The notes beneath the pieces are model-generated. The model was not told the origin of the DNA. It searched no databases and saw only the letters and a program-made list of their open reading frames with translations. Shown here one piece after another: positions 25,840-34,654 of a stretch of DNA of 64,000 nucleotides. A program made the position numbers and the translations under genes. Position 1 is the stretch's first letter; every line of letters begins with the position of its first letter. Source of the stretch: Sphingobium sp. Z007 (lineage in GTDB: Bacteria > Pseudomonadota > Alphaproteobacteria > Sphingomonadales > Sphingomonadaceae); contig NZ_FBXK01000001.1 in assembly GCF_900013425.1 (NCBI RefSeq), positions 1,052,501-1,116,500 of the forward strand, written 5' to 3'.

Positions 25840-27933
25840 ATGCGGTGGCTCAGTATATGCGCGCTTCTCGCTGGGTCTGTACCGGCACTTGCGCAATTGC
25901 CGCCGATGCCGGACATTCCGCAGCCGCCCGCCCGCGATCGGTCGGCCGACGGCCATCTGAAGATCGTCATTCCCAACCGGCCCGACCCAGTGCCGATGGT
26001 CCTGCACGTGTCGCCCGACGGATCGGACGAGGGTGACGGGTCGGCTGCCCGGCCCTTCGCTTCGCTTTTGCGGGCGCAGCAGGCGGTGCGGACGCTCAAT
26101 CGCGATCATGATGTCACGGTGTCCTTGGCGCAAGGCGTCTATCGCCTGACGGCGCCGCTGCGTTTCAACGCCAGGGACGGCGGACAAAATGGCTACACCG
26201 TCCGCTGGGAAGGCGCGCCCGGCCTGCGCACCATGTTGTCCGGCGGCACCCCGATCACGGGCTGGAGGAAGATCGACACGCCGCGCAATATCTGGGTGGC
26301 GCGCGTGCCCGTAGGCATGGACCCGCGACAGTTGAGTGTCGCGGGTCGTCTGGTCCAGCGGGCATCAGTCGAAATTCCCCGGTCTGCGGTCGCGTTCCAC
26401 CCCTGGGGGCTGGAAATCCGTGACCCGGCCTGGCGCTTTCTCGCCAAACTGCCCGATCAGAGCAGGATAGAGGTCGAGGGGATGAGCTGGTTCACCCATC
26501 GCCATGCGGTTGTGGATCATATCGATGGCGACCGGATCGTCATGCAGCAGCCTGGCTGGCGCAACAATCTGGTGGGCTATGACACGATCGCCCGCCCGGT
26601 TTCGGCGGAGGTCGCACGGCTGTTCCTGTTGAATGCCCTGGCCTTTCTGCGCGATCCGGGCCAGTGGTTCGTCGATCCCAAGGCTGGCCAGCTTTATTAT
26701 AAGCCGAAGCCGGGCGAGGATATGAACCGGGTCGAGATAGTCCTGCCGCATCTGGAACATCTGGTCTCCATCGCCGGCACCTATGACGATCCAGTGCGCG
26801 ATCTGGAATTTCGCCGGCTCCATTTCAGCCATACGAGTTGGCGACGACCGTCCGGGCCGGAAGGCTATGCCAGCCAGCAGAGCGGCGCTTATCTGGCCGG
26901 CGAGCTTGTCGATTATCCGGCCGATCCCATCCGTGATTGCAGCTGGGGGTGCTGGTCGTTCGAACGTATGCGCAATCGCTGGAGCCAGCAGCCAGCCGCT
27001 GTGCAAGTGGCGGCGGCACGGCGCATCGTCTTTGACGAAGACCGATTTTCGCAGCTGGGGCAGATCGCGCTGGGGATAGGCAACAACCCGGACGCCAATG
27101 ACAGCGGCATCGGCTTGGGCGCTGCAGCGATCGCGGTGACGAACAGCGAATTTGTCGATCTGGCCGGTGGCGCGATCATGGCGGGCGGGGTGCAGCCGGA
27201 CGCCCATCATCCCTCGCGCCCGGAAATGGGACTGCGCGACATCGTCATTCGCAACAATCGCATCAAAGGCGTGTCGCACGACTATAAAGAACAATCAGCC
27301 ATTCTGGTGACCTATGCCTCCGGCACGATAATCATGAACAATGATGTGTCGGACACGCCCTATGACGGGATAGATGTCGGATGGGGATGGGGCGTCAATG
27401 ACCCTGGCGGCAGTGCCGAATATTGGCGTAAACAGCGGGGCTATTATGACCAGCCAGGCAATATCGTCTATGACACGCCGACCACGCTGCGCGATACGGT
27501 CGTCAAGGGCAATCGGGTGGGACGGGTCAAGCAATGGTTCCCCGATGGCGGCGCCATCTATCACCTGTCGGCGGACCCCGGCGCCCTGATCGCGGACAAT
27601 TACATCTATGATGTCGCCGGCGCGGGCGGGATCGCCATCTATCTGGACGAAGGCTCACGCTATGTGACCGTGCGCAACAATGTGATCGACAAGGTGGGCG
27701 GGGTATGGCTGAACCTCAACACCCAGTCCCATATCGCGCCCAAGCGCACCGCATTGGACAATGTCGCGACGGGCAACTGGTATAATAGCGGCAAGCTCAA
27801 CGGCGAGTGGAGCGAGTACCTCAACAATATTGCGAAGGATAATGTGAAAGTCATGGAAAGCCAGTGGCCGGCCGAGGCCAAGGCGATTATTGACGCAAGT
27901 GGTGTTCAGCGTAAGTCGTCGGCAAAACCATAA
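25840..27933 (+). CDS. Exported right-handed parallel beta-helix protein, GH141-like
   Basis: About 697 aa. A signal peptide (about 1-20) is followed by the opening LHVSPDGSDEGDGSAARPFASLLRAQQAVR, then SGGTPITGWRKIDT, an order shared by GH141 and related beta-helix glycosidases. The central and C-terminal parts are helix coils, with repeats such as IVIRNNRIKGVSH, GTIIMNNDVSDTPYDGIDVGW and VTVRNNVIDKVGGVW. GH141 includes alpha-L-fucosidase and xylanase activities, but residue-level assignment is not possible here. The ATG at 25840 is preferred since GAGAGG lies 9 bases upstream; the ATG at 25831 abuts it. It follows the DUF1593 gene. Confidence 0.7.
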   Translation: MRWLSICALLAGSVPALAQLPPMPDIPQPPARDRSADGHLKIVIPNRPDPVPMVLHVSPDGSDEGDGSAARPFASLLRAQQAVRTLNRDHDVTVSLAQGVYRLTAPLRFNARDGGQNGYTVRWEGAPGLRTMLSGGTPITGWRKIDTPRNIWVARVPVGMDPRQLSVAGRLVQRASVEIPRSAVAFHPWGLEIRDPAWRFLAKLPDQSRIEVEGMSWFTHRHAVVDHIDGDRIVMQQPGWRNNLVGYDTIARPVSAEVARLFLLNALAFLRDPGQWFVDPKAGQLYYKPKPGEDMNRVEIVLPHLEHLVSIAGTYDDPVRDLEFRRLHFSHTSWRRPSGPEGYASQQSGAYLAGELVDYPADPIRDCSWGCWSFERMRNRWSQQPAAVQVAAARRIVFDEDRFSQLGQIALGIGNNPDANDSGIGLGAAAIAVTNSEFVDLAGGAIMAGGVQPDAHHPSRPEMGLRDIVIRNNRIKGVSHDYKEQSAILVTYASGTIIMNNDVSDTPYDGIDVGWGWGVNDPGGSAEYWRKQRGYYDQPGNIVYDTPTTLRDTVVKGNRVGRVKQWFPDGGAIYHLSADPGALIADNYIYDVAGAGGIAIYLDEGSRYVTVRNNVIDKVGGVWLNLNTQSHIAPKRTALDNVATGNWYNSGKLNGEWSEYLNNIAKDNVKVMESQWPAEAKAIIDASGVQRKSSAKP

Positions 27934-27954
27934 CTGCGCCGCGCGCGATAGCGG

Positions 27955-28866
27955 CTATTCGAAAAACGCCACTGCTCGCACTTCTATGCTGGAGCGCGTT
28001 TTCGTGTCCGGCAAACTGCCGTCATGAAAGGCCGTATGCGGACAGCGCCAGGTCACGTCATGGTCGCTGTCCTGGAATTTGAACAGTAGCACATCGTCCG
28101 CCGCCATGTTCGAAAAATACCACCAGCGATGGCGGTCGCGATGGCGGAAGATGGAGGCGGCGATCATCTGGTCCTCGCCTGCGACCGGCGCGGTCAGCGC
28201 ATCGCCGATCGGCAGTTCATCGACCACGAACAGGGTATTCGACGTCGCTTCCTCGTCTGACACGGTGCGGCCGTCGCACACGGCCAGCGGCCAGTCCTGC
28301 GGCCCCGGCGTGAAGGTCCGCCAGAAGCTGACGCAGACATAGCGTTTATAGCCCGGCCCATCGGGGAAGGCGGCGGCATAGGCGCGCTCTGCCGCGCGGC
28401 GGCCGGTAATCTCGTTATAGTCGACATGGGCCTCGCCCGCCGGCGGCTGGATGCCGCCTTCGTGCCGGTAATGCTCCACCTTCTCCTGCGCGCGGGCCGT
28501 GAGGTCGGCGGAAGTGCGGATCATCCAGCCGCCCGCCGCCACGCAGGACGCGCCGGTCAGCGCCTGGATCGCGCCCTCACATTCGCACAGATAGAGACGA
28601 TTGACCGCTTCCTTGTCGAAAAAGTCGGTGATCGCGCTGCGATGCCTGCCCAGCATGAAGCCATGGGTGTCGAAGTCGAAATGATCGCGGATCGGCATCC
28701 CGTCGCGCACCACCATCAGATGGTCGCCATAGGCGCCGGTGTTGACCTCGACCCCGTGCGACACATAGCGCCGCGTGACGAAATCGCCCTCGTCGAGATA
28801 ACGGATCAGCGCGGGCGCCTGCCGCGCGCTGTCCTCGATATCTGCTTGGACCGGCAGGCTCGCCAT
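27955..28866 (-). CDS. CmcJ/NvfI-family oxidoreductase (putative non-haem iron oxygenase)
   Basis: 303 aa, no signal peptide. Family landmarks are an early RRYVSHGVEVNTGAYGDH region, AHVDYNEITGRRAAE at 146-160 with a His-x-Asp metal pair (147-149), VSFWRTFTPGPQDWPLAVCDGRTV, and HRWWYFSNMAADDVLLFKFQDSD near 250. Members include enzymes of cephamycin and fungal meroterpenoid pathways and many uncharacterised bacterial proteins; Fe(II)/2-oxoglutarate-type chemistry is assumed. Last in the ligF-ligG-aldehyde dehydrogenase operon, its ATG overlaps the dehydrogenase stop by one base. Its substrate may be an aromatic intermediate of ether cleavage (inference). Confidence 0.75.
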   Translation of the reverse strand: MASLPVQADIEDSARQAPALIRYLDEGDFVTRRYVSHGVEVNTGAYGDHLMVVRDGMPIRDHFDFDTHGFMLGRHRSAITDFFDKEAVNRLYLCECEGAIQALTGASCVAAGGWMIRTSADLTARAQEKVEHYRHEGGIQPPAGEAHVDYNEITGRRAAERAYAAAFPDGPGYKRYVCVSFWRTFTPGPQDWPLAVCDGRTVSDEEATSNTLFVVDELPIGDALTAPVAGEDQMIAASIFRHRDRHRWWYFSNMAADDVLLFKFQDSDHDVTWRCPHTAFHDGSLPDTKTRSSIEVRAVAFFE

Positions 28867-30302
28867 CAGGCGACTTCCTCTGGCAGCGCGCCGATGACCG
28901 ATTTCACCTCCAGAAACTCCTCGAGCCCGAACTTCCCAAACTCGCGGCCATTCCCCGACTGCTTGTAGCCGCCAAACGGCATGTCCATGGCCAGCCCGCC
29001 AGCATTGACGAAGACCGCGCCCGCGCGGATGCGGCTGACGAACTTGCGCGCATGGGCGGGGTCACCCGCAATATAGGCGCCCAGCCCATAGGGCGTGTCG
29101 TTGGCGATGCGGATCGCGTCCTCATCATCTTCATACGGCATGAGGACCAGGACGGGGCCGAAAATCTCCTCCTTCGCGATGGTCATGTCCGGCGTGACGT
29201 TGGCGAAGACGGTGGGGCGGACATAGCTGCCCGCGTCCAGCGCTTCGGGCCGCCCGGTGCCGCCAGTCACCAGCGTCGCGCCTTCGTCTATGCCGGTCTG
29301 GATCAGGCCCTGGATGCGGTCCCACTGGCGCTGGCTGACGACCGGGCCGATATGATCGCCTTCGCTCAGCGGATCGCCGACCTTCTTGGCGGCGAACATC
29401 GCGCCGACCTTTTCCGCCGCTTCGTCATGCTGGGACTTGTGGACCAACATCCGGGTGGGCGCGACACAACTCTGGCCGCTGTTGAGCAGCACGCCGCCCA
29501 CCCCGCCGGGCAGCGCTTTGTCGAGCGGTGTCCCTTCCAGGATGATGTTGGGCGACTTGCCGCCCAGTTCCTGCGCGACCCGCTTGACCGTATCGGCGGC
29601 GTTCTTCGCCACCATGATGCCCGCGCGGGTGGAGCCGGTGAAGCTCACCATATCGATGTCGGGATGTTTGGCGAGCGCGGTGCCTACGCCTTCGCCATCG
29701 CCCTGCACCAGGTTGAAGACGCCGGGCGGGACACCGGCGGCGTCCAGCACCTCAGCGAAAATGGCGGCGCAACTGGGCGCTTCTTCTGAGGGCTTGAGGA
29801 TCATCGTGCAACCGGCCGCCAGGGCCGGGCCGACCTTGGCGACGATCTGGTTCATCGGCCAGTTCCAGGGCGTGATGAGCGCGACTACGCCGATCGGCTC
29901 GCGCACCACCCGATTATCGCCGATCTTCTCGGAAAATTCATAACTCTTCAGTGCGTTGAGCGCCTGTGCCAGATGCCCCAGGCCCGATCCCGCCTGCGCC
30001 GTTTGCGCCATGGAAATGGGGCAGCCCATTTCGGTGGCGATGGCGCGGGCGATATCGGGGACGCGCTTTTGATATTCGACGACGGTGCGTTCCAGCAGGG
30101 CGATGCGCTCTTCGCGGCTGGTCAGCGAAAATGTTTCGAATGCGCGCCGAGCCGCGACGACAGCGGCGTCGACATCGGCGGCGGTGCCCAGCATCAGATC
30201 GGCGGCGCTCTGGTCGGTGGCCGGGTTGATGACGGCGACGGTCCGACCGCCCTGGCTGTCGACCCACTGGCCGTCGATATAATGTTGCATCGTATTAGGC
30301 AT
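28866..30302 (-). CDS. NAD(P)+-dependent aldehyde dehydrogenase
   Basis: 478 aa from the ATG at 30302, with AAGGA 8 bases upstream; the longer in-frame start at 30470 lies inside the ligG-like gene. The Rossmann region has ITPWNWPMNQIVAKVGPALAAGCTMILKPSE. The general base Glu is in AQELGGKSPN, the nucleophile Cys in NSGQSCVAPTR, and EEIFGPVL is near 380. Substrate class cannot be called from sequence. The operon suggests oxidation of an aldehyde formed during lignin-type dimer breakdown. It lies 10 bp after the LigG-like gene. Confidence 0.9.
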   Translation of the reverse strand: MPNTMQHYIDGQWVDSQGGRTVAVINPATDQSAADLMLGTAADVDAAVVAARRAFETFSLTSREERIALLERTVVEYQKRVPDIARAIATEMGCPISMAQTAQAGSGLGHLAQALNALKSYEFSEKIGDNRVVREPIGVVALITPWNWPMNQIVAKVGPALAAGCTMILKPSEEAPSCAAIFAEVLDAAGVPPGVFNLVQGDGEGVGTALAKHPDIDMVSFTGSTRAGIMVAKNAADTVKRVAQELGGKSPNIILEGTPLDKALPGGVGGVLLNSGQSCVAPTRMLVHKSQHDEAAEKVGAMFAAKKVGDPLSEGDHIGPVVSQRQWDRIQGLIQTGIDEGATLVTGGTGRPEALDAGSYVRPTVFANVTPDMTIAKEEIFGPVLVLMPYEDDEDAIRIANDTPYGLGAYIAGDPAHARKFVSRIRAGAVFVNAGGLAMDMPFGGYKQSGNGREFGKFGLEEFLEVKSVIGALPEEVA

Positions 30303-30312
30303 GGGAAAATCC

Positions 30313-31134
30313 TTATGCGGGAAGAAGGCCGAGATCGGCGTCGGTGGCGGGGGCACCCCATTTGTCGCGCGGCGGCAGCGGGCGGCTGTCCCAGGGCGGG
30401 TCGAGGGCGAAGCTGGATACGGTGCGGCCTTCGGGCAGCCGACCATTGCCGCCGCCCTGGCTGTAATCATAATAGAGCGTCATCAGTTCGCGATGGCCAT
30501 GATGGCGCTGCGCCACCGGACGCGCCAGGCACGCTTCGCGCCAGCGCAGCAGCCGGGTCAGATGCTGCGGGATCTGATAGGCTTCGTAATAGTCGAGGAA
30601 CCAGAGCCGCTTGAACATCGGCGTGAAGGCGACCTCCGCCCAGCCGAACCGGTCGAACAGATAATCGCCATCCGGCGCATAGTGACGCAGATAGTCGTCC
30701 AGCCGCGAATATTGCGCGTCCACCTCCGCCTTATGCTCCTCGCGCTTCGCCGGGTCGCGATTGAGGATCATGCGATAGCCGGCGCCGGTAAACTGGCCGT
30801 CGGTCGCGCACAGCATCGCTTCGACCGCATGTTCATAGGGGTCTTGCCGCGCCACCGGCGGATCGGGAAAGCGATCCTCGACATAGCGCATGATGACCAT
30901 GCTTTCCTTCAGGGTCGCGCCATTTTCCAGCTCCAGCGCGGGCAGCGCGGTGGTGCCGCGCGTCTTGGCGAGCAGCCAGTCGGGGCGCGGCTGCGATATG
31001 TCGATCTCATGATCGGCCATGATGCCGTGCAACCCCTTCAGGTCGAGCAGCAATTCGATCCGTTCGGAAAAGGGGCAGCCGGGGATATGGTACATGCGCA
31101 GCTGCCCAGCGGCGGGTTCGTCCTGCCAGCCCAT
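30313..31134 (-). CDS. ligG: LigG-like glutathione S-transferase (glutathione lyase)
   Basis: 273 aa. The thioredoxin fold starts with MYHIPGCPFSERIELLLDLKG; Cys20 is the expected omega-class catalytic cysteine. GTTALPALELENG and ATLKESMVIMRYVEDRFP complete the glutathione site. The C-terminal helical domain has GYRMILNRDPAKREE, GWAEVAFTPMFKRLWFLDYYE and the tail YYDYSQGGGNGRLPEGR. From memory, these follow Sphingobium LigG closely. LigG strips glutathione from the thioether left by LigF, releasing a hydroxypropanone. The start is 3 bp after the LigF-like stop. Confidence 0.82.
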   Translation of the reverse strand: MGWQDEPAAGQLRMYHIPGCPFSERIELLLDLKGLHGIMADHEIDISQPRPDWLLAKTRGTTALPALELENGATLKESMVIMRYVEDRFPDPPVARQDPYEHAVEAMLCATDGQFTGAGYRMILNRDPAKREEHKAEVDAQYSRLDDYLRHYAPDGDYLFDRFGWAEVAFTPMFKRLWFLDYYEAYQIPQHLTRLLRWREACLARPVAQRHHGHRELMTLYYDYSQGGGNGRLPEGRTVSSFALDPPWDSRPLPPRDKWGAPATDADLGLLPA

Positions 31135-31137
31135 GGA

Positions 31138-31893
31138 TCAGGCCGCCGCCGTCGCGGCAGGGCGGGCGGGCATCTCGCTTTTGGACTTGGCGAACATCGC
31201 CTGCGCGGCGGGGCGGGCGGCGATCCGCTCGATCCAGGCGACCAGATGCGGCGTCGCCTGATTGTTCACGATATCGGCGTAACCATGCTGCATCCCGTTC
31301 GCGATCGCAAAGTTGCAGATATCAGCCAGTGTATAATCCTCCCCCGCCAGCCAGGGGCTTTGCGACAGGCGCTGTTCCAGTCGATCGACCGACACGCGGA
31401 TCTTGCGCATTTCCTCGTCCAGCACCTCTTTGGGGAAGCCCGCGCGGGCGCTGCGCCATTTGGCCTGCTGTTCCGGGATCGGGATATGCTTCAGCTTATC
31501 CTCGAACTCGGCATCCGACAGCTTGCGCGCCATCGGGCCGATCATCCGTTCCCAGCCGATGGTGGACACGCACCAGCAGAAATATTCGTCCACCCATTTG
31601 GTCCACACGCGCATTTCCGCGATCTGCACCGGATCGACCGGGCGCAGGCGTGGCGCATCCGGGAAGGCATCCTCCAGATATTCGCAGATCACCGTCGATT
31701 CGGTGATGATATGGCCGTCATGGTCGAGCGCTGGCACCTGGCCGCGCGGATTGATTGCCTTGAACCAGGGTTCATGATGTTCGAACCGGGTCGGATCGAC
31801 GAAGCGGGGGGTGAAATTCAGCCCCTTTTCATACAGGGCCAGCAGGGGTTTCAGGCTATTGGCGGCCGGACCGAAGCTGTAGAGCGTCAACAT
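31138..31893 (-). CDS. ligF: LigF-like glutathione-dependent beta-etherase
   Basis: 251 aa glutathione transferase. MLTLYSFGPAANSLKPLLALYEKGL, WFKAINPRGQVPAL and TESTVICEYLEDAFP form the glutathione domain. EMRVWTKWVDEYFCWCVSTIGWERMIGP and YTLADICNFAIANGMQHGY form the helical domain. These strings match the LigF beta-etherase subfamily rather than generic transferases. LigF attacks the beta carbon of alpha-keto beta-aryl ethers with glutathione and releases a phenol such as guaiacol; LigF types are reported to use the beta-S enantiomer. It leads the minus-strand operon. The LigE/LigP partner for the other enantiomer is not in this window. Confidence 0.82.
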   Translation of the reverse strand: MLTLYSFGPAANSLKPLLALYEKGLNFTPRFVDPTRFEHHEPWFKAINPRGQVPALDHDGHIITESTVICEYLEDAFPDAPRLRPVDPVQIAEMRVWTKWVDEYFCWCVSTIGWERMIGPMARKLSDAEFEDKLKHIPIPEQQAKWRSARAGFPKEVLDEEMRKIRVSVDRLEQRLSQSPWLAGEDYTLADICNFAIANGMQHGYADIVNNQATPHLVAWIERIAARPAAQAMFAKSKSEMPARPAATAAA

Positions 31894-32112
31894 GCGCTTT
31901 CCTCACCTTATCGTTGGCGGCGTCTGATGCGCCTTCGTGTCGATTGGTGCCGGGCGATCGGGCGGGCCGCAAGTCGTCTGTCGATACTATCAGTGACGCT
32001 ACCCGGCAGGGGCTTTTGCCAACCTGTCAGTTTCAATGATAGCGCCGCCACTCGCCTTGCGGACGGGCCAAGGCTTTGCTTTGGGTAACGACAAGAAAAG
32101 CGGGAGAGAAAG

Positions 32113-32781
32113 ATGCTGGAACTGCTGACGTCGGAAACGCCCAACGGGTGGAAAGTCTCGATCCTGCTGGAGGAACTGGGCGAACCCTATAAGGTGACGC
32201 CGATTGCGCTGACCGACCGCGTGCAGAAGCAGGACTGGTATGTCGCGCTTAATCCCAATGGCCGCATCCCGACACTGGTGGATCATGACGCCGGGGACTT
32301 CGTCATCTTCGAATCCGGCGCGATCCTGCTGTATCTGGCGGAAAAATTCGGCCGTTTCATGCCCACGGATGCGCAGGATCGCAGCCGCGTGATCCAGTGG
32401 GTGATGTGGCAGATGTCCGGCCTTGGCCCGATGATGGGGCAGGCGACCGTCTTCAACCGCTATTTCGACGAAAAGCTGCCGTCGGTGATCGACCGCTATG
32501 TGCGCGAAAGCCAGCGTTTGTTCAGCGTGATGGACGCTCAGCTGGCGACACGCGACTATCTGGTCGGCGACTATTCGATCGCCGATATCGCCTGCTTTCC
32601 CTGGGTGCGCGGCCATGACTGGGCCGGCGTCGACATGGGCGGCTTCCCCCATCTTCAGCGCTGGTTCGACAGGATTTCAGCGCGGCCCGCGGTGCAGCGC
32701 GGGCTTCTTATCCCCACACCGCCGACTGACGCGGAAATGGCGGAAAAAACGACCAAACAGGGAAAGACCATTCTCGCGTGA
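32113..32781 (+). CDS. Nu-class (YfcG/YghU-like) glutathione S-transferase
   Basis: 222 aa. The active-site region SETPNGWKVSILLEELG has the Thr-Pro-Asn-Gly pattern of Nu-class enzymes. ALNPNGRIPTLVDHD and IFESGAILLYLAEKFG bind glutathione. The C-terminal half has GQATVFNRYF, a Nu-class signature, and YSIADIACFPWVRGHDWAGV. Nu-class enzymes from related sphingomonads are known to act as broad glutathione lyases in aryl-ether breakdown, so this could back up LigG. It is divergent from the ligF operon across 219 bp in which I see no gene; GGGAGAGA precedes the ATG. Confidence 0.85.
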   Translation: MLELLTSETPNGWKVSILLEELGEPYKVTPIALTDRVQKQDWYVALNPNGRIPTLVDHDAGDFVIFESGAILLYLAEKFGRFMPTDAQDRSRVIQWVMWQMSGLGPMMGQATVFNRYFDEKLPSVIDRYVRESQRLFSVMDAQLATRDYLVGDYSIADIACFPWVRGHDWAGVDMGGFPHLQRWFDRISARPAVQRGLLIPTPPTDAEMAEKTTKQGKTILA

Positions 32782-33200
32782 ACGCTTTCTTCCAGCGGAT
32801 CGTCCGCATCGAATGGGGCCATTGCGACCCGGCCGGTATCGTCCACGCGCCGCGCTATTTCGATATTTTCGGGCAAAGCACGATGTTGCTGTTCGAACAG
32901 GCGGGATTGCCCAAGAAGCGGGAGATGCTGGCGACGATGCCCTTTGCCGGCTTTCCGATGGTCGATGTGTCCGCGCGTTTCTTCGTGCCCACCGCCTATG
33001 GCGACGATGTGCTGGTGGAGGCGGACGCGCCGGTCTTCGGCAACAGCAGCTTCACCGTCGCGCACCGATTGTCGCTGGACGGGCGGCTGTGCGTGGAATG
33101 TGTCGAAAAGCGGGTCTGGACTGCGCCCGACGACAGCCGGCCGGGCGGATTGCGGGCGGAGCGAGTGCCGGATGCCGTCAGGATATTGTTCGCTAAATAG
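32778..33200 (+). CDS. Hotdog-fold thioesterase (4-hydroxybenzoyl-CoA thioesterase type)
   Basis: 140 aa. WGHCDPAGIVHAPRYFDIF contains the catalytic Asp17 and the usual DPxGIVxxxxYF pattern of 4HBT enzymes. VDVSARFFVPTAYGDDVLVE is the second conserved strand. The GTG start overlaps the transferase stop as GTGA, so the two are translationally coupled. The family cleaves aromatic or short acyl-CoA thioesters. With the lig-type genes, a thioester of a side-chain-shortened aromatic is one option; the true substrate is unknown. Confidence 0.85.
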   Translation: MNAFFQRIVRIEWGHCDPAGIVHAPRYFDIFGQSTMLLFEQAGLPKKREMLATMPFAGFPMVDVSARFFVPTAYGDDVLVEADAPVFGNSSFTVAHRLSLDGRLCVECVEKRVWTAPDDSRPGGLRAERVPDAVRILFAK

Positions 33201-33211
33201 CAACATCCGTT

Positions 33212-33235
33212 CGTTTCGAGCGAAGTCGAGAAACG
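33212..33235. repeat. REP-like hairpin, left of the IS110-family element
   Basis: CGTTTC and GAAACG form the stem of a repeat running TTCGTTTCGAGCGAAGTCGA and onward. A related copy in opposite orientation lies at 34655-34677, so the pair looks like one BIME split by the insertion. Confidence 0.6.
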
Positions 33236-33251
33236 CTCGTATAGTGCTTCT

Positions 33252-34644
33252 GTAATGGGCCTTTGTTCGTCAAGTCCCTCTGAATGATTATCTCGTCGCC
33301 GGGATCATGCTTCTGTCCGTGGTCAGCACGAAGACCGCCACACCATGCCATCAGATCCTTAAGCCGGCAGATCAATCTAGGAAGCGTGGTTTGCCGAAGC
33401 ATTCACAGCACTACACACGATCTTGCCAAGCTCTCGTCCCAGCGACGGGACCTCATTAGAAGCGTGCCGTTCCAAGCGCGCCTCGATCAGCATTTCGTCC
33501 TTCAAGCGGCCATTGCGGTTGCCCCCCAGCGAAAGTCGGTGGCGTCCATCCACATGCGATGGAGCACGACGCCCAGTTTGCGCGCCAGAGCCACCTTCGC
33601 GCGCTTCATCCCGCGACGTTTCGCCACCTCGAGCGCCCAGCGCTTCAGGCTGGAAAACCGGGTCGCTCGCGTCAGCATGATATGCGCCGCTTCGAAGAGC
33701 GCGGTTCGGACCATCGCGTCACCGACCTTGCTGACACCTCAATCCCGGTCGGTCTCGCCGGACTGATATTTCTTAGGGGTCAGCCCAAAGTAGGCGCCGA
33801 CGGTACTCGATTTCCCAAAGCGGGTCGGATCGTCGACCGCTGATCGATATGTCAGAGCGACCAGCGCGCCGACGCCAGGTGTGCTCATCAACCGGTGGCA
33901 AATCTTGTCTGCCCGCGCGATCCTCAGCATCTCCCGGTGGAGCCTGGTGAACTCACTCCACAGTGTCGTTCGGGCTGCCAGCATCCCGCCGATCACCGTC
34001 TCCAGGGTGGCGTGCCCTACGATTAGTTCCTGGATACGCGCCTCGAACCTGCCGCGGCTGACCTCGCCGACCTTCAGTCCATAGCCGCGCAGAATCCCAC
34101 GGATACTGAGCTCGACGTCGAGCAGCTTCCCCTGCAGAAGCTTACGCCCGACGAGTACGGCGCGGGTATCTTGCGATGCCACCGATTTTGCATGAACCGG
34201 CCGATACCAGCCCATCCGCAGCAACTGGGCAATCCCGCGGGCATCTTTCCGGTCGGTCTTCACGGTCATCGCCGAAAGTGCCGCCTTCACGTGTCGCGTC
34301 TCCAGCAAAACAACGTCTCGACCAGCGGCAACAAGCCCAGCATGCAACCAATGCGATAGCGGCCCCGCCTCCAGCCCGATCCGGCACACCGGCAATTCCA
34401 ACTCGTCGAAATACCGCACCAGCGTCTCGGGCTCGCTGGCGACCTTGACCTCGCGGACGATTTTACCCTTCGCGTCAACAATGCACACGCTGCTCTCTTT
34501 CAGAGAGACATCGATTCCGGCATAATACTCCATGGCTGTTCCTCTCATGATGCTTGGGGCCGATCGCTCGGACCCCGTTTCCAACACCATCATTCTGAGG
34601 GACAGCCACCCAACTTGGCTACTCTTGTGACGCCGGCCCATTAC
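33252..34644 (-). mobile_element. Defective IS110-family (IS1111-group-like) element
   Basis: A 10-bp inverted pair, GTAATGGGCC at 33252-33261 and GGCCCATTAC at 34635-34644, brackets the transposase; the exact ends are not certain. No target duplication is evident, as expected for the family. The long untranslated stretch of about 240 bp (33262-33501) lies 3' of the transposase and contains no convincing gene; in IS1111-group elements this is where the guide (bridge) RNA is encoded. The 5' side has about 100 untranslated bases. It sits between two facing REP-like hairpins. Confidence 0.65.
33502..34533 (-). pseudogene. IS110-family transposase with in-frame stop
   Basis: The N-terminal DEDD domain has YYAGIDVSLKESSVCIVD, IGLEAGPLSHWLH and KTDRKDARGIAQLLRMGWY. 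The C-terminal transposase-20 domain has LMSTPGVGALVALTYRSAVDDPTRFGKS and AYFGLTPKKYQSGET. A TGA at 33739-33741 cuts the protein just after SGETDRD. The same frame then continues with GVSKVGDAMVRTALFEAAHIML, which contains the family's catalytic serine region, to the stop at 33502. Full length would be about 343 residues. The truncated product lacks the conserved C-terminus and is presumably inactive. Confidence 0.85.
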
Positions 34645-34654
34645 GGCATCTAGC

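Noticed and set aside
31986..32042. CTATCA and TGATAG copies in the divergent lig-type promoter region
   Set aside because: Six-base matches about 45 bp apart with no supporting symmetry; insufficient for a regulatory call.
30301..32088. 595-codon plus-strand open frame opposite the LigG/LigF-like genes
   Set aside because: It covers two well-defined transferases on the minus strand; its protein has no motif and is a shadow of high-GC codon use.
33262..33501. Open frames in the 3' non-coding end of the IS110 element
   Set aside because: Frames are short, without motifs or start signals; treated as element non-coding end.
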